From Gaoshiqia sp050178015 (GTDB lineage: Bacteria > Bacteroidota > Bacteroidia > Bacteroidales > Prolixibacteraceae), in contig JBFXGM010000004.1 in assembly GCA_050178015.1 (NCBI GenBank), positions 62,001 to 126,000 on the forward strand: a DNA stretch of 64,000 nt. Reading direction: 5' to 3'. The position numbers and the translations under genes are program-made. Below the pieces are notes generated by a model. The model did no database searches and had not been told where the DNA came from. It was given only the letters and a program-made list of their open reading frames with translations. Of the stretch, positions 35,406 to 43,267 are shown piece by piece. Position 1 is the first letter of the stretch. Each line of letters opens with the position of its first letter.

Positions 35406-35460
35406 GTCTGGTGCTGCAAGTTTTTTCCTAATTTCATCGGTTAATTGAAATGATTACCGC

Positions 35461-38439
35461 ATGAACCAGCTCGATGATATTACCCTCGCTTCGATCTACA
35501 AGCACAAAAAAAACGACCGCGACATTTTTGAGGAGCTGATGCCCACCAAGGTGAAAGAGGTCATGCTGGTGGCTACCTTGTACGATAGCTATTCGATTGT
35601 GCGCGAAGGTCAGTTTACTGAAAAAATTTTCGGGGAATTCCTTCAGCTGAATCTTTATACCTACCCGCGTTTTACCAGTGTAAACTCCGAAGAGGAAGCT
35701 TTGAAGATGTTGAGCGTACGCGATTTCGACCTGGTCATTATTATGGTTGGGGTGGACAAGGACATTCCGGTGAAGATGGCTGATGTGATCAACCAGGCGA
35801 ACAATAACATTCCGATTTTATTGCTGGTAAACAACAACGGCGATTTGCGCTATTTCCAAAAAGCCGCCAATCAATTTGCATCCATCGACCAGGTGTTTGT
35901 CTGGAACGGCAACTCCAATGTCTTCCTGGCCATGGTGAAATATATCGAGGATAAAAAGAACCTGGAAGCCGACACCCAAAACGGAAATGTTAGGGTGATT
36001 CTGCTGATTGAGGATTCTATTCAGTATTACTCCCGCTATTTGCCCATGCTTTACACCAATATCATGACGCAAACGCAAAACCTGGTGCAGGACGAATCGG
36101 GTGACGAGCTGCACATGATCCTGAAAATGCGTGCGCGTCCTAAAGTGGTGCTGGTGAGTACCTACGAAGAGGCGATAGCGATGATCAATAAGTATCGCGA
36201 CTACCTGCTGTGCGTGATTTCGGATGTGAAATTCCATCGCAACGACAGGGAAGATGAAGACTCGGGGATTATGCTGTTAAAATATGTGCAGCAGTTTCTG
36301 CGCTTCCCGGTGCCCCTGCTACTGCAAAGCCAGGATGTAAACAACGCCATCCGGGCACGCGAAATTGGCGCCGAGTTCATCAATAAAAACTCCGAAAGTC
36401 TTTCAATGGACATTCATAACTTCATTTATAAACGGCTGGGGTTTGGCAATTTTGTTTTTAAAGACGATAAAGGAACGCCCATCATGGTGGCACATAACTT
36501 ACAGGAATTTCAGGAAATGTTCAAGGTAGTGCCCGATGAAGCGTTGGCTTATCACGGCAAACGAAATTCATTCTCCACCTGGCTGATGGCGCGCGGAGAA
36601 ATTAACATTGCCGAGCAATTACGGCCTTACCGGTTCGAGGATTTTGAAAGTACACTGGAACTGCGGAATTTTTGCCTCGACGTTTTTGAGAAAATGCGCC
36701 TGAAAAAGCTTCGGGGACGCATCATTAACTTCGATCCCGGATTGCTGAACTCCGAGCGGTACGTGGTGCGTCTTGGGAAAGGTTCGCTGGGCGGGAAAGG
36801 GCGTGGCATTGCTTTCATGTGCAACTTTATCGAAAATATCGACTTCAAAAAAATCATCCCCAACATCAATATCCGCATTCCTGCAACGGCGGTAATCGGC
36901 GCCATCGAGTTTGATAAATTTCTCGAATTGAACAATTTGTATGAAGAAATTTACAGCAGCAACGATTATGAACATATTAAATCCATGTTTTTGGAATCGG
37001 AGCTGAGCGAAAGCTTGCAGGCCAAACTGATGGCTTATGTCGAGAAAGTGATCCGGCCGCTGGCTGTCCGCTCGTCGGGTTTGTTTGAGGATTCGCTTCT
37101 CCAGCCTTTTTCGGGGGTGTATGCCACGTACCTCATTCCCAATAATCATCCCGATGTGATGGTGCGTTATTCTCAGTTGCAAACGGCTGTTAAGTTGGTG
37201 TATGCCAGTATTTTTACCGATTCGGCAGTATCGTATTTCGATGCGGTGAGCTATAAAATTGAAGAAGAAAAGATGGCGGTGGTCATCCAGGAGGTGGTTG
37301 GGCACGAACACAACAAACGCTATTATCCGTCCATCAGCGGGGTGGCCCAATCGTATAATTATTATCCAGTGTCGTACATGGAGCCGCAGGATGGTTTTGC
37401 CGTCGCGGCGGTTGGCCTGGGCATGTACGTAGTTGGCGGTGAAAATGCGTTTCGTTTTTGTCCGCGGTACCCCAACATTAACCCGAGCAGCATCAAAGAC
37501 CAGGTACGCGATTCGCAACGTGAGTTTTACGCCCTGGATATGCACCGAAGCGGGATTGACCTGGTGCACGACGGGGAAGATGCTGCCATCCTGAAACTTC
37601 CTATACGCGAGGCAGAAGCTGATGGTGCCCTGGATCACAGTGCCTCGGTGTACGATCCTGAAAACGATGATCTCGTTCCGGGCGTGGGGATCAGGGGGCC
37701 CCGAGTGATCAACTTTGCCAATATTCTCAAGTACAACCACCTTCCGCTGGCCGAAACCATCCGATTTTTGTTGCGCTTGTTCCGTGAAGCGATGGGGTCG
37801 CCGGTGGAAATGGAATATGCGGTTGACCTGGAAAAAGGCGAAGATGGCGTCCCCACGTTTTACTTGCTGCAAATAAAACCATTGATCAGGCACGAAGAAG
37901 AGCTGAAAATTGACCTGGGTGAAATGGATAAATCAAACACGTTGCTGTTTGCCCGCAGGGGGATGGGCAACGGCCAGATCACCGGAATCCGGGATGTGAT
38001 ATACGTCTCAGACGAGAAATTCGACAAGACCAAGACAAAGCTCATCGCGCAGGAAATCAGTCAGTTTAATAAGAAGATGGACATTGCCGGGAAGGAATAT
38101 CTACTGATCGGTCCCGGACGGTGGGGCTCGCGCGACCCGTTTACGGGTATCCCGGTAGCCTGGGCTCAGATTTCTAAAGCCCGTGTCATTATTGAAATGG
38201 GCCTGGAGGATTTTCCACTCGAAGGTTCGTTGGGCTCACATTTTTTCCATAATGTGACCTCCATGAATGTTGGTTATTTTTCGGTACCCCACAACAGTAG
38301 TGATGCGGTGATGAACCTGGACATGCTGAAAGGGCAAACCGTAGTGGAGGAGCTTAACTTTGTGAAACATATCCGCTTCGAACATGATCTGAAAATCCTG
38401 ATGGATGGCCGCAAGCGCGAAGCACTGATCAGCATGTAG
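35461..38439 (+). CDS. PEP/pyruvate-binding (PPDK N-like) protein with receiver-like domains
   Basis: 992 residues. Residues 1-170 form a degenerate receiver-like domain. Residues about 175-325 form a second one with acidic residues in ILLIEDS and CVISDV, so it may still be phosphorylated. Then residues about 440-830 contain the PEP/pyruvate-binding ATP-grasp domain (RLGKGSLGGKGRGIAFM; RPLAVRSSGLFEDSLLQPFSG). The end (GPGRWGSRDPFTGIPV) is a further conserved block. The swivelling phospho-histidine domain and PEP-binding barrel of full PEP synthase/PPDK are absent. It therefore cannot be an ordinary PEP synthase. A signalling or regulatory phosphotransferase role is more likely. Confidence 0.82.
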   Translation: MNQLDDITLASIYKHKKNDRDIFEELMPTKVKEVMLVATLYDSYSIVREGQFTEKIFGEFLQLNLYTYPRFTSVNSEEEALKMLSVRDFDLVIIMVGVDKDIPVKMADVINQANNNIPILLLVNNNGDLRYFQKAANQFASIDQVFVWNGNSNVFLAMVKYIEDKKNLEADTQNGNVRVILLIEDSIQYYSRYLPMLYTNIMTQTQNLVQDESGDELHMILKMRARPKVVLVSTYEEAIAMINKYRDYLLCVISDVKFHRNDREDEDSGIMLLKYVQQFLRFPVPLLLQSQDVNNAIRAREIGAEFINKNSESLSMDIHNFIYKRLGFGNFVFKDDKGTPIMVAHNLQEFQEMFKVVPDEALAYHGKRNSFSTWLMARGEINIAEQLRPYRFEDFESTLELRNFCLDVFEKMRLKKLRGRIINFDPGLLNSERYVVRLGKGSLGGKGRGIAFMCNFIENIDFKKIIPNINIRIPATAVIGAIEFDKFLELNNLYEEIYSSNDYEHIKSMFLESELSESLQAKLMAYVEKVIRPLAVRSSGLFEDSLLQPFSGVYATYLIPNNHPDVMVRYSQLQTAVKLVYASIFTDSAVSYFDAVSYKIEEEKMAVVIQEVVGHEHNKRYYPSISGVAQSYNYYPVSYMEPQDGFAVAAVGLGMYVVGGENAFRFCPRYPNINPSSIKDQVRDSQREFYALDMHRSGIDLVHDGEDAAILKLPIREAEADGALDHSASVYDPENDDLVPGVGIRGPRVINFANILKYNHLPLAETIRFLLRLFREAMGSPVEMEYAVDLEKGEDGVPTFYLLQIKPLIRHEEELKIDLGEMDKSNTLLFARRGMGNGQITGIRDVIYVSDEKFDKTKTKLIAQEISQFNKKMDIAGKEYLLIGPGRWGSRDPFTGIPVAWAQISKARVIIEMGLEDFPLEGSLGSHFFHNVTSMNVGYFSVPHNSSDAVMNLDMLKGQTVVEELNFVKHIRFEHDLKILMDGRKREALISM

Positions 38440-38455
38440 ATGGATCGTCCGGATG

Positions 38456-39193
38456 CTATTGAATCCACAATTTCATTAGCTGGAGCCATAGGGTTGCAAG
38501 GATAATGGCAATCAGGAAAATGCCCGTGTGTCCAATCAAGGGCAGCGGTTTCTTTTGATGAAGGGCATATCGGCTGTAGGTCAAAATTCCGGTCACACTC
38601 CCGGAAAGTGTGATGGATAGGAGCGTGTAACTGGCAGCTGATTGGATCGGCCAAAAAAGAATGACAAAAATTAGCGCATTGAATAAACCGGCAAAGAGGA
38701 AGGGCATTTTCCGGTACACCACAGCAGCATGGTAAGCAAACATGAACAGCAAGACAAAGCCGAATTGGATGAGGGCATCCAGCCAGGGCGCCAACGAGGA
38801 AAAAATGGCTTCAGGCCCATCTTCGCCACGAATAACCAACAGGCCGGCAGCAAAAAATTTGGCGAACTGTCGCAAATAGCGATATCCATGCCCGGAGTCG
38901 ATCACCAGTCCCGAAAAAAGCAGAACCACCATGGCCGAAATAAGCGGATGCAGTTCATTAAACCCGCTGTTGTTAGTGCAAAGTGCTATCGCCAGGGTTA
39001 TCCCGATAAACATGGAGATTCCGCCCAGGGTGAGGAGCGGAATGCCCGGGAAGTTTTTTTCAGGGGACGCCTTGAAATTTTTCGCGAAAGCCACTTTGGC
39101 CACCGATGGTTGAATCAGAAAGATGATGCTAAAGGCCAGGCAAAAGGCTAAACCCGATAGGAAAAACTGGGACATTGGAATAAAGGTGTTCAA
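38456..39193 (-). CDS. WecA/MraY-like membrane protein lacking catalytic motifs
   Basis: 245 residues with about eight membrane segments. The opening PGIPLLTLGGISMFIGITLA matches the family's PTLGGI stretch after a basic loop, and LISAMVVLLFSGLVIDS aligns with the FIGLKDD region. The DD metal-binding pair is replaced by IDSGHG, and the later NFxDGIDGLA motif is replaced by AYHAAVVYRK. It is therefore probably a non-catalytic relative of polyprenyl-phosphate GlcNAc-1-phosphate transferase. It lies 24 bp downstream of the cytidylyltransferase-kinase gene. That gene and gmd make activated sugars, so a surface-polysaccharide role is plausible. Confidence 0.6.
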   Translation of the reverse strand: MNTFIPMSQFFLSGLAFCLAFSIIFLIQPSVAKVAFAKNFKASPEKNFPGIPLLTLGGISMFIGITLAIALCTNNSGFNELHPLISAMVVLLFSGLVIDSGHGYRYLRQFAKFFAAGLLVIRGEDGPEAIFSSLAPWLDALIQFGFVLLFMFAYHAAVVYRKMPFLFAGLFNALIFVILFWPIQSAASYTLLSITLSGSVTGILTYSRYALHQKKPLPLIGHTGIFLIAIILATLWLQLMKLWIQ

Positions 39194-39217
39194 AAATGAA
39201 TATTTTTTTTGAGGGCT

Positions 39218-40354
39218 TTACCGCCGGATACGGACTTGGATGGCATTGGGAACCGGTTTGTCCGATACCAGTACCAGGTAGCCCCCGCCACCAGCCCCAC
39301 TCAGTTTCCAGCCTAAAGCCGTATCACGGTATTGTTCAATTTGTTCATTGATTTGCTCATTTACCATGTTGGGAAACAGCTTAATTTGTGCTTCGAAACT
39401 TTTCCTGAAATAGTGCCCAAAAGCATTCAGGTTTTTTTCAAGAATGGCATCCCAGCAACCCAAGGCCGCATCGGCCAGCGCTTTCGCGTTTTCAGCATTA
39501 ATTGCCGTATCGGCCAGAACATCATAGCTCCCGTTTCGCGGAGAAAGGGTGATAAACCACAGGTGACGTTCGATGAAATCGAGTACTCCTTTGTTGGATT
39601 GGGCGGTAATAGCAGATGGCCAGTATTGGCCGGGCTCATAGTCGAGTTTGTTCACTCCCGGAAAGACGATGCCAATGGCATCCTGCGAGCCCGACACATA
39701 TTTTGTTCCGGGTGGGTTTTCGAAACTGAACAGGGTTTTGGCCAGCAGTTCGGTGTCACCCTCGGGGATATCGGTCTTCCAAAGCTGAATGGCTTTCTTT
39801 CGAGTGCTGCTCGACATGCCGCTGCGGTCGTTAAAGTCGTAGTCGGGCTCAATGGAGATGGTAATCACCGGGCCCGGGTGGTGCTGTGACACAAAAGGCT
39901 GGTCGAGCCAACCACCTGCCAGGTCGAGGCGAAAGGGGATGCGGCACTCGCTGCGCAAGGCTGTCGTCGAGCGCACCGGTAGCCCCTGGTGTGGTTCTCG
40001 TTTGCTCACCATCAGTTCGATGCCCATTTCGGCGCATAGTTTCTGTTTGTCAGGGGTATAGCCATCTTCATTTACAAAGAAGATATCGGGTTTCAGTTGC
40101 CGTACTTCCTCTTCAAAGTCCATCAGCCCCGAGCCGGAATTGATCCAGGCATCCGTTACGTACCGGATCGCACGTACCATGTACAGCCGTTCGGCATCCG
40201 TATTGATGGTTTTACGGCCTTTCAGGTTATAAATGGTTTGGTCGGAACCCAGCCCGACATACAAATCGCCATGTGTGGCTGCCTCGCGGAAAAAGGCCAC
40301 GTGCCCCGAATGGAGCATGTCAAAACAACCGGAAACAAATACTTTCTTCTTCAT
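39218..40354 (-). CDS. Cytidylyltransferase-GHMP kinase fusion
   Basis: 378 residues from ATG 40354. Residues 1-130 are a cytidylyltransferase (FVSGCFDMLHSGHVAFF with the HxGH motif). Residues 145-378 are a GHMP-type sugar kinase (RIPFRLDLAGGWLDQP, then SGSQDAIGIVFPG and the C-terminal LSGAGGGGYLVL glycine loop). The pairing suggests phosphorylation then nucleotide activation of one sugar or alditol, analogous to HldE but with a GHMP kinase. Substrate unknown. gmd lies further upstream on the same strand. TATCTTTG sits 30 bp before the start. Confidence 0.85.
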   Translation of the reverse strand: MKKKVFVSGCFDMLHSGHVAFFREAATHGDLYVGLGSDQTIYNLKGRKTINTDAERLYMVRAIRYVTDAWINSGSGLMDFEEEVRQLKPDIFFVNEDGYTPDKQKLCAEMGIELMVSKREPHQGLPVRSTTALRSECRIPFRLDLAGGWLDQPFVSQHHPGPVITISIEPDYDFNDRSGMSSSTRKKAIQLWKTDIPEGDTELLAKTLFSFENPPGTKYVSGSQDAIGIVFPGVNKLDYEPGQYWPSAITAQSNKGVLDFIERHLWFITLSPRNGSYDVLADTAINAENAKALADAALGCWDAILEKNLNAFGHYFRKSFEAQIKLFPNMVNEQINEQIEQYRDTALGWKLSGAGGGGYLVLVSDKPVPNAIQVRIRR

Positions 40355-40383
40355 GTTAATGGTATGATTATTTCCACAAAATT

Positions 40384-40391
40384 CAAAGATA
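40384..40391 (-). promoter_or_regulatory. -7 type promoter element for the cytidylyltransferase-kinase gene
   Basis: Minus-strand TATCTTTG, matching TAnnTTTG, ends 30 bp before the ATG at 40354. Its position supports this start rather than the frame extension to 40438. Confidence 0.45.
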
Positions 40392-40496
40392 AAGACCTTC
40401 GGGCTATTTTCTGTCCACAGATAGTCACAAATAAACACGAATTACGGATAACCGATATTGCATATGCTGTTGACAGTTTTGCAATAAAAACGACAC

Positions 40497-40886
40497 CTAC
40501 TTAATCACGCGTTTATATTGCAGTCTTGTTTTGCCAAAGTTCACCAATAAGGCCAGTTTCATACCTGTCGCTTTCAGATAATTTAATGCCTGGGCTGTAT
40601 GTTCTGAATTTAATTCATTCACTGCTTTGAGCTCAACAATAATTTGGTCGAAACAAATAAAGTCAGCTTTATATTTTTTCTCGAGCAAATATCCTTTATA
40701 ATAGATGTCCAATATTTTCTCCCGGACGAAAGGAATTAATGAGTCATGGAACTCCAGTACAAGGGCTTCCTGATAAACAGCTTCCAAAAAACCTGCACCC
40801 AATTCATTATGGACATTCATACAGGCGCCAATAATTTGGTAGCTTTCCTCGCTTAATGGATAATCATCTGTGTTCATTGGTGGCAT
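40497..40886 (-). CDS. GxxExxY family protein
   Basis: 129 residues. The family signature is GAGFLEAVYQEALVLEF, followed by a nuclease-like core KYKADFICFDQIIVELKAV with the D...ExK arrangement typical of PD-(D/E)XK folds. The family is widespread, often in variable polysaccharide or defence regions, and its function is unknown. It lies 13 bp after the gmd stop and reads in the same direction. ATG codons at residues 1 and 4 are both possible starts. Confidence 0.85.
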   Translation of the reverse strand: MPPMNTDDYPLSEESYQIIGACMNVHNELGAGFLEAVYQEALVLEFHDSLIPFVREKILDIYYKGYLLEKKYKADFICFDQIIVELKAVNELNSEHTAQALNYLKATGMKLALLVNFGKTRLQYKRVIK

Positions 40887-40898
40887 CTGTGGAATAAC

Positions 40899-42059
40899 CT
40901 ATTCAAAGTAGTTCATCACCGTATAGCCACCTTCTTTCAGCCAGGCATCTTTTTGCATGAGTTTGATATCCGATTGCATCATGTCTTTCACCAGCGCGTT
41001 CAGGTCGTACTGTGGTTCCCATCCCAAAACGGTTTTCGATTTGGTGGGGTCGCCAATGAGCAAATCGACCTCGGTTGGCCGGAAATAAGCCGGATCGACC
41101 TCGACAATTGATGACTGCTGCTCGATGATTTCAGCGATCCGGTTAAGATAATCGGAACCTACTTTTTCTCGGAACAGGTTTTCATCTACATGCGTGATAA
41201 ATCCTTTTTCACCTGCACCTTCGCCGGTGAAGCTGATTTCCAGGCCAATCTCTGCCCCGGCCAGCTTCACAAAGTCGCGGATGGTGGTGGTAATGCCGGT
41301 AGCAATCACATAATCATCGGGCTTGTCCTGCTGTAAAATCAGGTACATGGCTTTAATGTAATCCTTGGCATGGCCCCAGTCGCGCTTGGCCGACAGGTTG
41401 CCCAGGTATAGTTTATCCTGCATGCCCAACGCCAGGCGGCTGATGGCACGGGTGATTTTTCGGGTTACAAATGTTTCGCCGCGGATCGGCGATTCGTGGT
41501 TGAAGAGGATGCCGTTGCTGGCGTGCATCCCGTAGGCTTCGCGGTAGTTCACGGTAATCCAGTAGGCATACATCTTGGCCACGGCATACGGCGAACGCGG
41601 GTAAAAAGGCGTGGTTTCGCGTTGCGGAACTTCCTGTACCAAGCCATACAGCTCGCTGGTGGATGCCTGGTAGATACGCGATTTCTGCGACAGCCCCAGC
41701 AGGCGAACGGCCTCCAGGATGCGCAGGGTGCCAATCCCGTCGGCATTGGCCGTGTATTCGGGCGTGTCGAAACTGACTTTCACATGGCTCATGGCCGCGA
41801 GGTTGTATATTTCGTCAGGCTGAACTTCCTGGATGATACGGGTCAGGTTCATCGAGTCGGTCAGATCGCCGTAGTGTAAAATCAGGTTGCGGTTTTCCAC
41901 ATGCGGATCCTGGTAGAGATGGTCGATGCGGTCGGTGTTGAACAGCGACGAACGCCGTTTTAGCCCATGAACGATGTAGCCTTTTTTCAACAAATATTCG
42001 GCGAGGTAGGCCCCGTCTTGTCCGGTAATCCCGGTGATGAATGCGGTTTTTTGTGACAT
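40899..42059 (-). CDS. gmd: GDP-mannose 4,6-dehydratase
   Basis: 386 residues. The NAD(P) Rossmann motif is TGITGQDGAYLAEYLL, the family block is GLKRRSSLFNTDRID, and the catalytic Tyr-Lys pair is in YPRSPYAVAKMYAYW. It converts GDP-D-mannose to GDP-4-keto-6-deoxymannose for fucose, colitose or related sugars. In the window no fcl follows; a GxxExxY gene and a sugar-activating fusion gene do. Confidence 0.95.
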   Translation of the reverse strand: MSQKTAFITGITGQDGAYLAEYLLKKGYIVHGLKRRSSLFNTDRIDHLYQDPHVENRNLILHYGDLTDSMNLTRIIQEVQPDEIYNLAAMSHVKVSFDTPEYTANADGIGTLRILEAVRLLGLSQKSRIYQASTSELYGLVQEVPQRETTPFYPRSPYAVAKMYAYWITVNYREAYGMHASNGILFNHESPIRGETFVTRKITRAISRLALGMQDKLYLGNLSAKRDWGHAKDYIKAMYLILQQDKPDDYVIATGITTTIRDFVKLAGAEIGLEISFTGEGAGEKGFITHVDENLFREKVGSDYLNRIAEIIEQQSSIVEVDPAYFRPTEVDLLIGDPTKSKTVLGWEPQYDLNALVKDMMQSDIKLMQKDAWLKEGGYTVMNYFE

Positions 42060-42165
42060 GATCTAATCTGCTGGTGTTATTTTGAATGATTGAGTGTGCA
42101 AGTTTACAATATAAAATTGAAAGTATAAAGATAAAATTTCAATGGGTTGCGTTTGAGAAATTTCA

Positions 42166-42197
42166 ACAAAAAAGGAAGGAAATTGCTTTCCCTCCTT
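42166..42197 (-). terminator. Terminator downstream of the SGNH esterase gene
   Basis: On the minus strand a stem of 11 bp with one mismatch (AAGGAGGGAAA with TTTCCTTCCTT) is followed by TTTTTTG. It lies 53 bp after the stop of the 42250-42999 gene and ends the pectin operon before gmd. Confidence 0.75.
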
Positions 42198-42249
42198 CAT
42201 CTAACCAAACACGTGTGACTGGCACACAACTAAAACACATTATCAACAA

Positions 42250-42999
42250 CTATTTCTTTAGATATTCTTCCAGCAAATGCAGTTTTTTCAATTCTCCGAC
42301 AACCATAGAAGCCACTTCGGTAGCTCCGGTGTGGCAGAAGTGTGTATTGTCCTGAACGCCATTGGGATAATTGACGTTTTCCCCGGCTTCGAGCCAGAGA
42401 TACAGCTTTTTCGATTCATCGGCCCCCATTTCGGTAACTTTCAGTTCGGTAAGTAGTTGCAGGTCGATAAACGGCACATCCAAATCGGAAGCCACCATCC
42501 TCACAACCAATGGGTAGTTTCCGTGCGTGTCGATCAGGCTGCCTTTTTCGTTAAAGTTTCGGCGCACCACCGAAGTCAGCAAAATCGGGATGGCCCCTTT
42601 TTCGCGGCTTTCGCGTACAAAGCGCTCCAGGTTGGCCCGGTAGGTTGTAAACGGGTTGGTAAAGCGGTCGGGGCTTTGATCTTTCTGGTCGTTATGCCCA
42701 AACTGGATGAACACGTAATCGCCGGGCTGAAGTTGGTCGTACACTTTTTGCCAGCGACTTTCGCAGATAAAGCTTCTGGAGCTTCTCCCATTTACAGCGT
42801 GATTTTCAATAGTCACCTGTTCGTTAAAGAATTCGCCAAATACCATTCCCCAGCCGGTTTCGGGCGCTTTTTCGGGGGCTTTGTTGGCCATGGTCGAGTC
42901 CCCGATCAGGAAGATCCGGACGTTCTTTTCATCGGTGTCCCGGAAGGCGGTGATCAGAGCTATAACCAGAACTGCAAGTACAATTATTTTTGTTTTCAT
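42250..42999 (-). CDS. Rhamnogalacturonan acetylesterase-like SGNH hydrolase
   Basis: 249 residues from ATG 42999, with a signal peptide or anchor (KIIVLAVLVIALITAF). SGNH blocks are visible: FLIGDSTMANK (Ser), NHAVNGRSSRSF (Gly), FIQFGHNDQKD (Asn), and DNTHFCHTGA (Asp and His). This matches carbohydrate esterase family 12, which removes acetyl groups from rhamnogalacturonan. The frame stays open 64 codons upstream over short repeats and lacks any family signal there. Neighbouring GH28 and GH43 genes support a pectin role. Confidence 0.87.
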   Translation of the reverse strand: MKTKIIVLAVLVIALITAFRDTDEKNVRIFLIGDSTMANKAPEKAPETGWGMVFGEFFNEQVTIENHAVNGRSSRSFICESRWQKVYDQLQPGDYVFIQFGHNDQKDQSPDRFTNPFTTYRANLERFVRESREKGAIPILLTSVVRRNFNEKGSLIDTHGNYPLVVRMVASDLDVPFIDLQLLTELKVTEMGADESKKLYLWLEAGENVNYPNGVQDNTHFCHTGATEVASMVVGELKKLHLLEEYLKK

Positions 43000-43046
43000 A
43001 TTCCAAATTCCAAATTCCAAATTCCAAGTTTCAAATTCCAAGTTCC
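43000..43046. repeat. 7-bp word repeat abutting a start codon
   Basis: On the plus strand the word AAATTCC is repeated about six times with small changes. On the minus strand this reads TTTGGAA and reaches within 1 base of the ATG of the esterase gene, so it forms its ribosome-site region. Confidence 0.75.
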
Positions 43047-43088
43047 ATCCGCCAGCTGCCGGACAAGTTTCGGGTTTTCCATCGCAAA

Positions 43089-43144
43089 TCTCTCTGCGTC
43101 TTTGTGCCTTTGCGGTGATTTGAGTTTCAAGTTTCAAGTTCCAG
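43089..43144. repeat. CGCAAAG-type intergenic element plus short word repeats
   Basis: On the minus strand this contains CACCGCAAAGGCACAAAGAC followed by GCAGAGAG, a phrase I have seen translated as AKAQRRRE in unrelated bacterial genomes. Next to it (43120-43144) are copies of AACTTGAA. It does not encode a protein on its own. Confidence 0.55.
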
Positions 43145-43203
43145 GTGTTTACGCCGGCTATTGCCGGAGGCAGATTCCTGGAGTCAATCAACCAAATAAC
43201 TAT

Positions 43204-43263
43204 GAATGACTAATGACTAATGACCAGTTATCTGTCGTCCAATCATCAATCATCAATCATCAT
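43204..43263. repeat. Two short tandem arrays downstream of the GH43 gene
   Basis: Positions 43204-43225 hold about three copies of TAATGAC, and 43240-43263 hold about three copies of ATCATCA. The latter repeats the array at 31694-31716. Both lie just past the GH43 stop. Confidence 0.75.
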
Positions 43264-43267
43264 TCCC

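Noticed and set aside
35461..38439. Ordinary phosphoenolpyruvate synthase
   Set aside because: The His-swivel and PEP-binding barrel domains are missing.
43000..43191. N-terminal extension of the SGNH esterase
   Set aside because: The extension translates short tandem repeats, while a proper signal peptide begins at ATG 42999.
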